Notes: generated by a model from the letters alone, not told the origin. A stretch of DNA of 64,000 nt from Eutreptiella sp. 'Long Island Sound 2002' (GCA_964036045.1 OZ038380.1:8579913-8643912), one strand, 5' to 3'; positions 1-9,388 are shown, numbered from the stretch's first letter. Numbers and translations: made by a program.

Positions 1-2
1 CC

Positions 3-461
3 TACACGTTGGTCAGATTCCCACCCACGTATGCCATCCCCGAGATCATGCGATCTGCGGCCACCTTTGGCCCTGTCCAGGGGCACCAGATCTTCCAGCA
101 ATCTGGTATATTGTTGATCCGATATCAGTCGGACGTTTCGGCGCGTGCGTCCTACGGGGCCACCCTCCCAGGGCCCGTGTATTTCACGTCCGGAAATCCA
201 GAGAATGATACCACTGAGGGCCTTACACAACGTCTGAGTGCCATATCTCTGTCTGGTCTGCCCCTGCCCGTACTCAACGAGCATAACCTGGCCGCTGTGG
301 CGGGTAGCACTGTGCCGCCCTTCAACGTACCTGATATCCGCACTCGAGGCTCCGCGTCACCAGTGCCGTCGGCAATTCCAGAGGCATCAGCCCCCGTCAG
401 CCCTACTTCAGACGCCAGGCACAGTGAATGCTCATTTCCCCAACCCGCCCTTACACCTTAA
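3..461 (+). CDS. Possible C-terminal part of LINE ORF1 (partial, runs off left edge)
   Basis: This frame is open from the window edge to a TAA at 459 to 461, about 152 codons. It lies directly upstream of the ORF2 frame, where LINEs carry ORF1, the nucleic-acid-binding chaperone protein. I see no CCHC knuckle, RRM or coiled coil in the visible part. The C-terminal third is rich in Pro, Ser and Ala, like a disordered tail. The frame differs from ORF2 (+1 relative), and the two open frames overlap from 238 to 461. No start can be chosen because the frame is open at the edge; the first in-frame ATG is internal. It could equally be a chance open frame in GC-rich DNA. Position is the main support. 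Confidence 0.35.
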   Translation, partial: YTLVRFPPTYAIPEIMRSAATFGPVQGHQIFQQSGILLIRYQSDVSARASYGATLPGPVYFTSGNPENDTTEGLTQRLSAISLSGLPLPVLNEHNLAAVAGSTVPPFNVPDIRTRGSASPVPSAIPEASAPVSPTSDARHSECSFPQPALTP

Positions 462-2193
462 CACACCCTTTCTCCAATGCTCCCCTGCCCCTATATCCAC
501 AGATGTCATCAACGATGCGCCATGCCCACATGGGAATGCCCAATTGCCAGTGCCCTTACACTCCCTGCTGGAGAACGCGCGGCTCCGAGTTTTTTCCTAC
601 CACGAGCTCCGAAGTATGCTGCTCCAGCTGCGACTTGGTGGATGGACCTACCCTCACCTGCTTGCGCTGTGCATTCTTTTCAGGCATGTCTACGTTAGGG
701 TGCGTGCTGTCACAGCCACGATACTCAGAGTTTTCGCGCTCCTTCACAGCGTTACGCACTTGTCTGCGCGGCATTGCCGTCTAGTACCCGCTGGACATGC
801 TGTTGATCCTGATCTCAGTGAGTTTTCGAGTCGGCCTCAGAGTTTACGTGTTACCGGAACGGGTTTCGCCGACCCCCAAGCCATGCCATCCTGCCCCCAT
901 GTGTCTGCTCAAGCGCCCTGCCTCGACAGCCTGACCTACGGTTCAAATTCATTTGAATTCGCCTGCCTGCTGTCTTTCCTTGCCCTTTATAAACGCCTCT
1001 ATGTGGTATCATCTGTACACTGTGCTGTGGCCCTGCACTCCGCATGCCGGCTTTTCTCGCTGCGATCAGTGCCCCCACCCGCGCACACATTACTGCTTAA
1101 CGCACCGCAACCCATGGATGCTACACACACCATGCTCAATACCTTGCATCTCAGTGCCATCCACACTATACATTGCCTCGTGCTCACGGCCTGCAACATT
1201 CTTTTCTTCTTGGCTTGGTTTCCGATGGTCTTCGCTTCGCTAAGGACGCGCCGTACGGCCGCCTACGATGTGCCTGGTCCAGCCACAGGTCGCCCCCTGC
1301 CCCCCGACCCCACAGCTGGAGCACGCGTGCCTACACACGACACACTTACTTACAGTTCCTTGAATGTTGGCGGCGTGGAGATTACGCCAAACAGACTATG
1401 CCACTTGCTGGGTGGTTATGGTACTCTCCCCCATGTTCTCTCCCTGCAGGAATACAGGCCTAGCTCCCTCTCTACCACCAGAGATCACGTGAGGGTTGCC
1501 CTCTATTGGGGCTACCACATGTTACTGAGCTCGCCGTCCTCTAAAGAGGGTGTTGCTCTACTGATCCACACGTCAATCTCCCCTGGCAAACCCACACCCA
1601 CAGTACACCTCCCTGGACGGCTGATATCGACCCAGGTTGCGCTGCACACGGATCCATTGATGCCTCCCGTCACAGTGTGTTCCTTCTACGGGCCACATAC
1701 AGCCCGCGAGCGGTTACAGTGCGAGAAAGTCCTTGCCCCCTTGCTGCAGAAGTGTTCCATCATACTAGGGGACTACAATGGAGTGACACGGTCGTCCGAC
1801 GCCACCACACTACACCCCAACCTGTGGCCCTGGTTGATTGCTAGGGAGAGGTCCGGGGCCATGATTGACCTTGTCCGCCCCCACTGTGATGCCCAGCCGT
1901 ACACGAGGGTGAGGAGATATGGAGGGACGAAGAGTTATATCGATAGGGCCTACGGATCTAGGATGTTTGTAGCCCTGTACCAGTCTGAAGCCGCCGGTGT
2001 GCTTGACTTTTCGCGGGTGTACGGTGTCCAGGATCACGACCCTATCATCGTACATACAATCCCTTGGGCCACGCCCCACGTACCTGAACCGCGGTGTGCC
2101 ATGTGGAACCGCAGGGACGTGACCCGATTCCAAAAAAAAATAAGCGAGTCAGCGGCGTCACTCTGTGCCCCCCAGGACGCCCGACAGGCTTGA
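238..2193 (+). CDS. ORF2 segment 1: AP-endonuclease-like (EEP) domain with long unassigned N-terminus
   Basis: This 651-codon open frame carries the exonuclease-endonuclease-phosphatase fold of LINE endonucleases in residues about 370 to 615. Visible signature positions are Asn376 in SLNVGG, the metal-binding Glu405 in SLQEYR, Tyr484 in SFYGPH, Asp512 and Asn514 in GDYNG, Asp569 in SYIDRAYG and Asp599-His600 in VQDHDP, which replaces the usual SDH. All expected active-site residues are therefore present. The family nicks one target strand to expose a 3' OH primer. Residues 1 to about 370 (238 to 1350) are open but match nothing I recognise; they include a hydrophobic stretch near residues 235 to 265 and a Pro-rich part, and overlap the possible ORF1 tail at 238 to 461. 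The segment ends at TGA 2191, inside the endonuclease-RT linker. Confidence 0.8.
   Translation: MPYLCLVCPCPYSTSITWPLWRVALCRPSTYLISALEAPRHQCRRQFQRHQPPSALLQTPGTVNAHFPNPPLHLNTPFLQCSPAPISTDVINDAPCPHGNAQLPVPLHSLLENARLRVFSYHELRSMLLQLRLGGWTYPHLLALCILFRHVYVRVRAVTATILRVFALLHSVTHLSARHCRLVPAGHAVDPDLSEFSSRPQSLRVTGTGFADPQAMPSCPHVSAQAPCLDSLTYGSNSFEFACLLSFLALYKRLYVVSSVHCAVALHSACRLFSLRSVPPPAHTLLLNAPQPMDATHTMLNTLHLSAIHTIHCLVLTACNILFFLAWFPMVFASLRTRRTAAYDVPGPATGRPLPPDPTAGARVPTHDTLTYSSLNVGGVEITPNRLCHLLGGYGTLPHVLSLQEYRPSSLSTTRDHVRVALYWGYHMLLSSPSSKEGVALLIHTSISPGKPTPTVHLPGRLISTQVALHTDPLMPPVTVCSFYGPHTARERLQCEKVLAPLLQKCSIILGDYNGVTRSSDATTLHPNLWPWLIARERSGAMIDLVRPHCDAQPYTRVRRYGGTKSYIDRAYGSRMFVALYQSEAAGVLDFSRVYGVQDHDPIIVHTIPWATPHVPEPRCAMWNRRDVTRFQKKISESAASLCAPQDARQA
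942..993. promoter_or_regulatory. AT-rich inverted repeat followed by a TATAAA, inside ORF2 N-terminal region
   Basis: A 7-bp inverted repeat with a 2-bp spacer (ttcaaat tc atttgaa, 942 to 957) is followed by an EcoRI site (955 to 960) and a tataaa at 988 to 993. It stands out as an AT-rich patch in C-rich sequence ahead of the endonuclease. Whether it acts as an internal promoter is unknown; a chance occurrence is likely. Confidence 0.12.
2191..2193 (+). other. In-frame TGA interrupting ORF2 between endonuclease and RT
   Basis: The reading frame of the endonuclease segment continues unchanged after this TGA into the basic linker and RT domain, and the next in-frame codons are ordinary sense codons. 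A single nonsense substitution is the simplest reading. Programmed readthrough or TGA reassignment cannot be excluded from one copy, but the element's final stop is TAA and gives no independent support for reassignment. Confidence 0.85.
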
Positions 2194-2211
2194 ACCGTCT
2201 ATGATACCCTT

Positions 2212-4653
2212 GTGACATCAATGTTGTCAGCCATGCGCGAAGTGAACGAAGAAAAAAAAGAAGTGCCAAAAAACAAGATTGATGTCACTGACTGGTCCGA
2301 TGTAGTGCGTCAGCTTGCCAAGCAGGCAAAGCGCAGGTCCAAGGTGTTCTACCGGCGGGTAAAACACACACTACTGACACCTCCCACACCGTCTACACTG
2401 CCAACACCCACCCGCAAAATACAGCGCATCCTGCAGAGGAACAACCCATGGTCTGCCCGGGCACTAGACTGGGTCAATGTCCGGCCCCGTTTGGATGACC
2501 TGCCCCCTCCTACAGTCACAGAGCTACGGTCTCTGGCCAAGGCATCCCGCCGTAAGTCCCCAGGACCAGATGGTGTCCCACCATACCTCATCGCCTCCCT
2601 GCCTGACCCCGTATTCTCTATCGTGCACCAGTGTATCTGCCGGTGCTATGACGAAGGGTCAGTGCCTGAACACTGGCTTGTCTCGGAGACCTTCTGCCTT
2701 TTCAAAGGCAAAGGTCAGTGGCAGGATCCTGATCGATGGAGACCGATAGCCATGAGTAACTCCATCTACCGATTGCTCATGCGCTGGGTCCACAAGGCGG
2801 TCTACCCTCTGCTCTCCCCTCAGCTACACTGCCGGCAGTTCGGTGGTCGTCAGGGCACTTCCACTGCGCACGCCACACACACGTTCCTGGACGACATGGA
2901 CAGACTTGGCTCGGTTGAGGCCATATTGGCGTTTGATGTCTATCACGCGTTTGACAGCCCCCCGAAATACCTAATCCACCAGGTCCTCGACCGAATGGGC
3001 ACCCCACTCAAGCTACTGTGTATTCTTTCCCTGGTGCTTGAGAGGGGAGCCACATTTATCAGGGGTGCTGAAGGTGAAGTGTTTCGTACCTCCCATGGAG
3101 TTAAACAGGGCTGTCCCATGTCATGTTTTCTGTTTGTATTGGTCTTCGACATCCCCCTGCGTTACCTCTCCCACCATGGCGTTGTCTTCTCCGCTTACGT
3201 TGACGACATCTCCTCCCCGGCCCCCCGCACTGCCAGTGAAACGCATGCCTCTCTTGTCCAGCTGGCGCTGAGTTTGATAGGATGCCAACTTAACGTTACC
3301 AAAAGCGAGTCACTGTCAATGTCTGGTTCCCCGCCGCCCTTGGCTGTGCTGCCCAAATACCTACACCCTCCTGACGCCCTCCAGGTGCACCCCGATACTA
3401 TTTGGCTGCCTATCTCTGCCGATGTGCCGCCGTGGGCTGACGAGGTCCCCCGACCCTTCACCCGCACAGCATGCCTGATGCATTTGGGACACCCACTGCC
3501 AGCCCGTCTACATATCCCTCACGCCATTACTGTCATCACCAGCGAGCTCAAAGCTCAACTGAACGAATTGCACTCCCATCCCATACAGGTGCTAGATCGG
3601 GTCTTACTGGTCAACAGCATGGTCCTTCCCCGCCTGCTGTACAGGACGGAGTGCCTCCCCCTGACGGCTGAGCAGACCACGCAACTTGGTGTCGTACTTG
3701 AGCGTTTCGTCTTCGGTGTCGTCGGGTTACCCATGGTTGTGGCGAAGAAGACACTATACACCCACCGCTCCCGAGGTTTAGGCATGGGATACTTCCCGGT
3801 CCTCCATCCAACGCGTGTCCTGGATCTCTTGCACCGGAACCAGTTTCTGCATGCCTTCTCTCTGCACCCCCGTTGCTCCATGACCCCCTACTCCATGTTC
3901 TGCTCCGCACTTACCGTAATGGGGCCCCCGTCCACCTCTACGGTCCCCCCTGTGTTTATCAGCTGGGAGGCCAGCAAACTGCAGCGCGAGGCTACAGCGG
4001 TCATGTCAGTGGCTGGTCTTGTCGTGTACGTAGTGCCCTCCAAGCTGCGCCCCGAGTGCACATATACTGACGGCAGCAAGCTGGGAGTTCCCCCCGCATC
4101 TGGGGCTGCTGCCATTATGCCGGGTGGTCGCATTGCTGTCTGCAGGGTCCCAGGGGTACCCAACTCGTACAAAGCTGAGTTGGTGGGGATGCTACTTGGG
4201 TCTCACTTTTCTGGGGAGGGAGAGAAAATTCGCCTGGATTGCCAGGGGGCTATCGCTTCAGCGCTCGGCCAAAAGCGCCCGATCAGGCAAGCGGGTTGGG
4301 TACAGAAGGTCCGCCGCTCCCTCTCCGCAAAAGGGCAACAGCCAGAGTGGGTTGAAGGACACGTGGGCCATGAGTTCAACGAGGCCTCTGATCAGTATGC
4401 GCGTCTTGGCACTGCCCTCCCCCCCCCCCCCTGCACGGCCCTCTTCTCCCTGGGACGTTGTTCGACATGGCGAGTCCATGGTCCCCCCCCACAAAGTCTG
4501 GACACACGACTTGGCCCCAAGCCATACCCACCAAGACTTCCACCCGTTGTCATGGAGGCCACTAAAATTCCGCCGCGTAGCGTGGCACAAATGGCTTTTT
4601 GGTCTGCAGAGTCGCTCAGGGTACGCACACTATGCGACCTACTGGTCCGATAA
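2212..4653 (+). CDS. ORF2 segment 2: reverse transcriptase and RNase H
   Basis: This 813-codon open frame has an in-frame GTG at 2212 as its first start-like codon, but it is really the continuation of segment 1 after the TGA. After a Lys/Arg-rich linker comes the RT domain: the KSPGPDGVP block (about residue 118), motif A FDVYHAFDS with Asp242, motif B HGVKQGCPMS from His295, and motif C YVDD at 329 to 332 with catalytic Asp331 and Asp332. RNase H follows: Asp620 (TDGS), Glu656 (KAEL), Asp676 (LDCQGA), His717 (EGHVGHE) and Asp727 (ASDQYA), so the catalytic carboxylates and the conserved His are all present. The last 74 or so codons after the C run (4432 to 4653) are an out-of-frame extension and not real protein; the true product continues in the next frame. 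Confidence 0.92.
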   Translation: MTSMLSAMREVNEEKKEVPKNKIDVTDWSDVVRQLAKQAKRRSKVFYRRVKHTLLTPPTPSTLPTPTRKIQRILQRNNPWSARALDWVNVRPRLDDLPPPTVTELRSLAKASRRKSPGPDGVPPYLIASLPDPVFSIVHQCICRCYDEGSVPEHWLVSETFCLFKGKGQWQDPDRWRPIAMSNSIYRLLMRWVHKAVYPLLSPQLHCRQFGGRQGTSTAHATHTFLDDMDRLGSVEAILAFDVYHAFDSPPKYLIHQVLDRMGTPLKLLCILSLVLERGATFIRGAEGEVFRTSHGVKQGCPMSCFLFVLVFDIPLRYLSHHGVVFSAYVDDISSPAPRTASETHASLVQLALSLIGCQLNVTKSESLSMSGSPPPLAVLPKYLHPPDALQVHPDTIWLPISADVPPWADEVPRPFTRTACLMHLGHPLPARLHIPHAITVITSELKAQLNELHSHPIQVLDRVLLVNSMVLPRLLYRTECLPLTAEQTTQLGVVLERFVFGVVGLPMVVAKKTLYTHRSRGLGMGYFPVLHPTRVLDLLHRNQFLHAFSLHPRCSMTPYSMFCSALTVMGPPSTSTVPPVFISWEASKLQREATAVMSVAGLVVYVVPSKLRPECTYTDGSKLGVPPASGAAAIMPGGRIAVCRVPGVPNSYKAELVGMLLGSHFSGEGEKIRLDCQGAIASALGQKRPIRQAGWVQKVRRSLSAKGQQPEWVEGHVGHEFNEASDQYARLGTALPPPPCTALFSLGRCSTWRVHGPPPQSLDTRLGPKPYPPRLPPVVMEATKIPPRSVAQMAFWSAESLRVRTLCDLLVR
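4419..4431 (+). repeat. C13 homopolymer at the ORF2 frame change
   Basis: Thirteen consecutive C bases lie immediately downstream of the RNase H domain, in a Pro-coding stretch. Upstream the coding frame is that of RT/RNase H; downstream it is the frame carrying the zinc knuckle. Skipping one base (equivalent to C12) would join them. Slippage during replication, reverse transcription or sequencing could all give this. Confidence 0.9.
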
Positions 4654-5038
4654 GTCCCCGCCACACACGTGCTCGCACTGTCGCTGTTCTCACAACCTGA
4701 GCGTGCACGGACACCTGGCGCACTGTGCGGAGAGCCACCCCGTGGTCCAGGCGTGGCTGTCGGCGTGGAGCCCCCGCGCGGGCGCCGCCTCTTGGCGCCG
4801 TTTGGCCCATCGCAACGATCTGCGCATCGCTGGTCGTTTGGCTATCCCGCGCAGCTTGTATCACCACTTGGTTCGGACGCTGGGGAGCTTCCGTGCGGCC
4901 CGCAAAGAGATAGGTTCATACCAGGACAGGGTGCTGGACTCTGTCACTGCTGCTCTGGCCTCAGCAATCCCACCCAAGTCTAAGCGCCCCAATGTGTTTG
5001 TATCGGCCGATTGGGATTCGCCCACCCCCTTGTTATAA
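4430..5038 (+). CDS. ORF2 segment 3: C-terminal CCHC zinc-knuckle region
   Basis: This frame is open from 4124, but the part before the C run is antiparallel nonsense relative to RNase H, so the real segment starts in the C run and ends at TAA 5036. It contains a basic block around 4565 to 4600 (FRRVAWHKWLFGL), then a zinc knuckle with Cys codons at 4670 and 4679, His at 4706 or 4712 and Cys at 4724: C-x2-C-x8-H-x5-C, or C-x2-C-x10-H-x3-C. This spacing and position match the CCHC knuckle at the C-terminus of many LINE ORF2 proteins, thought to bind RNA or target DNA during integration. A helical basic region (RTLGSFRAARKEIGSYQDR) follows. That the frame carries a well-formed knuckle is the evidence that the C run caused a frame change. 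Confidence 0.85.
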   Translation, partial: PARPSSPWDVVRHGESMVPPHKVWTHDLAPSHTHQDFHPLSWRPLKFRRVAWHKWLFGLQSRSGYAHYATYWSDKSPPHTCSHCRCSHNLSVHGHLAHCAESHPVVQAWLSAWSPRAGAASWRRLAHRNDLRIAGRLAIPRSLYHHLVRTLGSFRAARKEIGSYQDRVLDSVTAALASAIPPKSKRPNVFVSADWDSPTPLL

Positions 5039-6408
5039 CTGCCCCCATGTTTGTCATATGCGTGCCATCATGGCTGGCATATAATTTCTGACTGTCACGC
5101 TGCGACCTGTGGCGGGCTTTGCCCTGGGCTGTTCTAATAGCCGACGCGAATGCCACTAACTCAGCTACGCCCCCTGTCTCTCCTCAGGACGTCCTGACAT
5201 ACTGGCGATCCCTCTAGGGGCTTTTCACTGGCGCTGCCGCCAATTGATCCGTTGTGTAAGCCCTCACTGATTACCATGCTCACCTGCCTTGGCCGCACAG
5301 ATGGGCAATCACTGTCTGTGGAGCTACACGCTGATGGATGGCAGAACTGCAATTGCTAGTGCCTCAGAGCGGTGCCGCATACCCCTTCAGCGCCCTCCCT
5401 CGACAACCGTGATTACTCTGATCTACCCAGCGTGCGCCACCGAGTCGCTCCCCCGTCCAACGATTATGTCGCGCTCAGCTTGCATATAACAGGCCGTCTG
5501 CTCATGGTTCGTGTCCTGCTTTCGCTAGCTGGAACAAGCACGTTGTGGCTTCCTGACCTCCCCGGCGCCATCTGGCGCGGTTCAATCGTGTTGCTGTTTT
5601 TTTTACCGTTGCGATCTGCCAATCCAGGGCGCATTGGGTGAATTATCAGATGGATGCTGCTGATTTTGCTGCCCCCAACACAGTGACCTGGGTGCGACAG
5701 GGTTGCCTTGGATGAGTTTGCTACGTCGATGAGCCATGGAATTCTGTTGGGACGGTCATGAGTCTGGGTGAGGTAGTATGCTGTTTCGCCAGTTTGGCCT
5801 CATCGGTTATCCCGGGGGTGCCCACGCCCCGCCGTCTCTTCAACCTTGTCCCTCCTTCACGTCCTGCACAAAAGGACGGCCAGTTGTGTTTAATACTGCC
5901 CCCCCTCCCGTGAACACGCCTGTGTGCACCCCAGTCCCCCTCTGTGTCTCTATTTTTTCGCCAACCGTTGGCAGGTTGGCCCTTCCATGGTACACCGACC
6001 CCCACCCCTACACCATGCGAGTGGAATGCCATTTTCTTCTTTCCCCTGTGGGCGACCCACCGCGCCCTGGTCGCCCACTGCCACCCCCCCCCCCCCCTCC
6101 ACCGGACCCCCTTGTCTCCCGCCCTATGTACCAGTGTTTTCCACGTATGATGGGATACCCGCTCAGGACAGGAACCCGCCCAGACAGTACCCCCAGATTA
6201 TCTGCCACTGCCCCCGGGCATGGAGTATGGGGCGACCACTTCTGTGATGTCCACCTTGTAGCATAATTTACTACCTTGCATCGTCCCGCCGCCGCCGTGA
6301 CCCCAGCCTGCCGACCTGCTGACCCTTGACTTGGGGATGTGGGTGACTCAATGTATATTGGGCTGGCCTCCTGAGAACACTGCAGCTGTGGCTTTGGACT
6401 TGTATTAC
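5039..6408 (+). other. LINE 3' non-coding region
   Basis: About 1.37 kb lies between the ORF2 stop and the A tail. It contains short open frames (for example 5778 to 6266) whose Pro-rich translation merely reflects C runs; I recognise no domain and call no gene. Noticeable features are a T8 run (5597 to 5604) and a C14 run (6084 to 6097). No AATAAA is seen in the last 60 bases before the tail. This region would hold the RNA structure recognised by the RT, but I could not identify a specific hairpin. Confidence 0.7.
6084..6097 (+). repeat. C14 homopolymer in LINE 3' region
   Basis: Fourteen consecutive C bases sit in a Pro-codon-like, C-rich context. This is the second long C run of the element, after the one that breaks ORF2, and such runs are prone to slippage and sequencing error. 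Confidence 0.95.
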
Positions 6409-6421
6409 AAAAAAAAAAAAA
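6409..6421 (+). other. LINE A tail (A13) and junction with satellite
   Basis: Thirteen A bases close the element. The next base, 6422, enters the satellite unit at cagtgagtgcagcattgcc. In intact monomers this is preceded by gggcacaaa, so the junction falls where the target already has three A's. This fits target-primed reverse transcription, in which A-tail RNA pairs with a short T run on the nicked strand. Up to three of the thirteen A's could belong to the target. Confidence 0.9.
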
Positions 6422-6577
6422 CAGTGAGTGCAGCATTGCCGCAAAAAACACATGGTTAGACCCCAGTTTTGTGTGCAATAATGATTTACCACAGTCCAAC
6501 CATGACTTCTGCACAAAGGCTGCATGGCCAAGACCGAGCCAGTTTTGGGGCACAGTGGCCACAATGTGGGGCACAAA
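6422..6577. repeat. First full satellite monomer next to the LINE (reference unit)
   Basis: This 156-bp copy starts at the LINE junction and is close to the array consensus, with variants T36 and C55 that are common elsewhere. It is not degenerate, unlike monomers at the natural edge of many satellite arrays. That suggests the LINE inserted inside an array and not at its border. Confidence 0.9.
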
Positions 6578-9388
6578 CAGTGAGTGCAGCATTGCCGCAA
6601 AAAACACATGGTGAGGCCCCAGTTTTGTGTGTAATAATGATTTACCACAGTCCAACCATGACTTCTGCACAAAGGCTGCATGGCCAAGACCGAGCCAGTT
6701 GTGGGGCACAGTGGCCACAATGTGGGGCACAAACTGTGAGTGCAGCATTGCCGCAAAAAACACATCGTGAGATCCCCGTTTTGTGTGCAATAGAGATTTA
6801 CCACAGTCCAATCATGACTTCTGCACAAAGGCCGCATGGCCAAGACCGACCCAGTTTTGGGGCACAGTGGCCACAATGTGGGGCACAAACTGTGAGTGCA
6901 GCATTGCCGCAAAAAACACATGGTGAGACCCCTGTTTTGTGTGCAATAATGATTTACCACAGTCCAACCATGACTTCTGCACAAAGGCTGCATGGCCAAG
7001 ACCGACCCAGTTTTGGGGCACAGTGGCCACAATGTGGGGCACAAACTGTGAGTGCAGCATTGCCGCAAAGAACACATGGTGAGACCCCAGTTTTGTGCGT
7101 AATAATGATTTACCACAGTCCAACCATGACTTCTGCACAAAGGCTGCATGGCCAAGACCCAGCCAGTTTTGGGGCACAGTGGCCACAATGTGGGGCACAA
7201 ACAGTGAGTGCAGCATTGCCGCAAAAAAAACATGGTGAGGCCCCAGTTTTGTGTGTAATAATGATTTACCACAGTCCAACCATGACTTCTGCACAAAGGC
7301 TGCATGGCCGAGACCGAGCCAGTTTTGGAGCATTGTGCCCACAATGTGGGGCACAAACAGTGAGTGCAGCATTGCCGCAAGAAATACACGGTGAAACCCC
7401 AGTTTTGTGTGTAATAATGATTTACCACAGTCCAATCATGACTTCTGCACAAAGGCTGCGTGGCCAAGACCGACCCAGTTTTGGGGGCACAGTGGCCACA
7501 ATGTGGGGCACAAACAGTGAGTGCAGCATTGCCACAAAAAGCACGTGGTGAGACCCCTGTTTTGTGTGCAATAATGATTTACCACAGTCCAATCATGACT
7601 TCTGCACAAAGGCTGCATGGCCAAGACCGAGCCAGTTTTGGAGCATTGTGACCACAATGTGGGGCACAAGCTGTGAGTGCAGCATTGCCGCAAAGAACAC
7701 ATGGTGAGACCCCAGTTTTGTGCGTAATAATGATTTACCACAGTCCAACCATGACTTCTGCACAAAGGCTGCATGGCCAAGACCGAGCCAGTTTTGGGGC
7801 ACAGTGGCCATAATGTGGGGCACAAACAGTGAGTGCAGCATTGCCGCAAAAAACACATGGTTAGACCCCAGTTTTGTGTGCAATAATGATTTACCACAGT
7901 CCAACCATGACTTCTGCACAAAGGCTGCATGGTCAAGACCGAGCCGGTTTTGGGGCACAGTGGCCACAATGTGGGGCACAAACAGTGAGTGCAGCATTGC
8001 CGCAAAAAACACATGGTGAGGCCCCAGTTTTGTGTGTAATAATGATTTACCACAGTCCAACCATGACTTCTGCACAAAGGCTGCATGGCCAAGACCGAGC
8101 CAGTTTTGGGGCACAGTGGCCACAATGTGGGGCACAAACTGTGAGTGCAGCATTGCCGCAAAAAACACATGGTGAGATCCCCGTTTTGTGTGCAATAGAG
8201 ATTTACCACAGTCCAATCATGACTTCTGCACAAAGGCTGCATGGCCAAGACCGACCCAGTTTTGGGGCACAGTGGCCACAATGTGGGGCACAAACTGTGA
8301 GTGCAGCATTGCCGCAAAAAACACATGGTGAGACCCCTGTTTTGTGTGCAATAATGATTTACCACAGTCCAACCATGACTTCTGCACAAAGGCTGCATGG
8401 CCAAGACCGACCCAGTTTTGGGGCACAGTGGCCACAATGTGGGGCACAAACTGTGAGTGCAGCATTGCCGCAAAGAACACATGGTGAGACCCCAGTTTTG
8501 TGCGTAATAATGATTTACCACAGTCCAACCATGACTTCTGCACAAAGGCTGCATGGCCAAGACCGAGCCAGCTTTGGGGCACAGTGGCCATAATGTGGGG
8601 CACAAACAGTGAGTGCAGCATTGCCGCAAAAAACACATGGTGAGGCCCCAGTTTTGTGTGTAATAATGATTTACCACAGTCCAACCATGACTTCTGCACA
8701 AAGGCTGCATGGCCAAGACCGAGCCAGGTTTGGAGCATTGTGCCCACAATGTGGGGCACAAACAGTGAGTGCAGCATTGCCGCAAGAAATACACGGTGAA
8801 ACCCCAGTTTTGTGTGTAATAATGATTTACCACAGTCCAATCATGACTTCCGCACAAAGGCTGCATGGCCAAGACCGAGCCAGTTTTGGGGCACAGTGGC
8901 CACAATGTGGGGCACAAACTGTGAGTGCAGCATTGCCGCAAAAAACACATGGTTAGACCCCTGTTTTGTGTGCAATAATGATTTACCACAGTCCAACCAT
9001 GACTTCTGCACAAAGGCTGCATGGCCAAGACCGAGCCAGTCTTGGAGCATTGTGACCACAATGTGGGGCACAAACAGTGAGTGCAGCATTGCCGCAAAAA
9101 ACACATGGTGAGACCCCAGTTTTGTGTGTAATAATGATTTACCACAGTCCAATCATGACTTCTGCACAAAGGCTGCGTGGCCAAGACCGAGCCAGTTTTG
9201 GGGCACAGTGGCCACAATTTGGGGCACAAACAGTGAGTGCAGCATTGCCGCAAACACCACATGGTGAGACCCCAGTTTCGTGCGTAATAATGATTTACCA
9301 CAGTCCAACCATGACTTCTGCACAAAGGCTGCAGGGCCAAGTCCGAGCCAGTCTTGGAGCATTGTGACCACAATGTGGGGCACAAACT

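Larger units (their letters stand above)
238..5038 (+). pseudogene. LINE ORF2 polyprotein (endonuclease-RT-RNase H-CCHC), broken by one stop and one frame change
   Basis: The three open pieces 238 to 2193, 2194 to about 4430, and about 4430 to 5038 together hold one LINE ORF2 in collinear domain order. The first two pieces share a frame and are separated only by a TGA at 2191 to 2193. The third piece is shifted by +1 at a 13-C run. The protein would nick target DNA, copy the element RNA at the nick and remove RNA with its RNase H domain. The true start is unclear: the frame is open from 238 (first ATG), but recognisable endonuclease sequence begins only at 1351, leaving about 370 codons of unassigned N-terminus. 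The final stop is TAA at 5036 to 5038. Calling it a pseudogene assumes the stop and the homopolymer shift are real and not sequencing errors. Confidence 0.88.
1..6421 (+). mobile_element. Non-LTR (LINE-type) retrotransposon, 5' end outside window, inactive copy
   Basis: The element reads 5' to 3' on the + strand: possible ORF1 tail, ORF2 with AP-endonuclease, reverse transcriptase, RNase H and CCHC zinc knuckle, a long 3' non-coding region and a 13-base A tail that abuts satellite DNA. The order endonuclease-RT-RNase H-CCHC, with no LTRs or integrase, identifies a LINE that moves by target-primed reverse transcription. Among LINEs an RNase H domain is characteristic of the I/R1/Tad/LOA/ingi assemblage, so this is probably an I-group-like element; that clade call is inference. 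The copy is not autonomous as read, because ORF2 has an in-frame TGA (2191) and a frame change at a C run (4419 to 4431). The 5' end, and therefore any target-site duplication, lies left of the window. Base composition is visibly more C-rich than the satellite. Confidence 0.93.

Noticed and set aside
4124-4418. Start of the zinc-knuckle ORF at the ATG 4124
   Set aside because: This stretch overlaps RNase H, whose catalytic residues lie in the other frame; the knuckle frame becomes the real one only after the C run.
5778-6266. Protein gene in the LINE 3' region (162 codons)
   Set aside because: The Pro-rich translation comes from C-rich DNA including a C14 run; no recognisable domain, and overlapping frames are similarly open.
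6360-6600. Satellite derived from the LINE 3' end
   Set aside because: I compared the last bases of the element with the monomer and saw no shared stretch beyond short chance matches such as tgcagc.
6469-7551. Plus-strand repeat ORFs (52-residue repeats) as genes
   Set aside because: These frames are closed by common monomer variants (TGA in the ggagcattgtgacc haplotype, or tggtga versus tggtta), so they are open only where certain variants happen to be absent.
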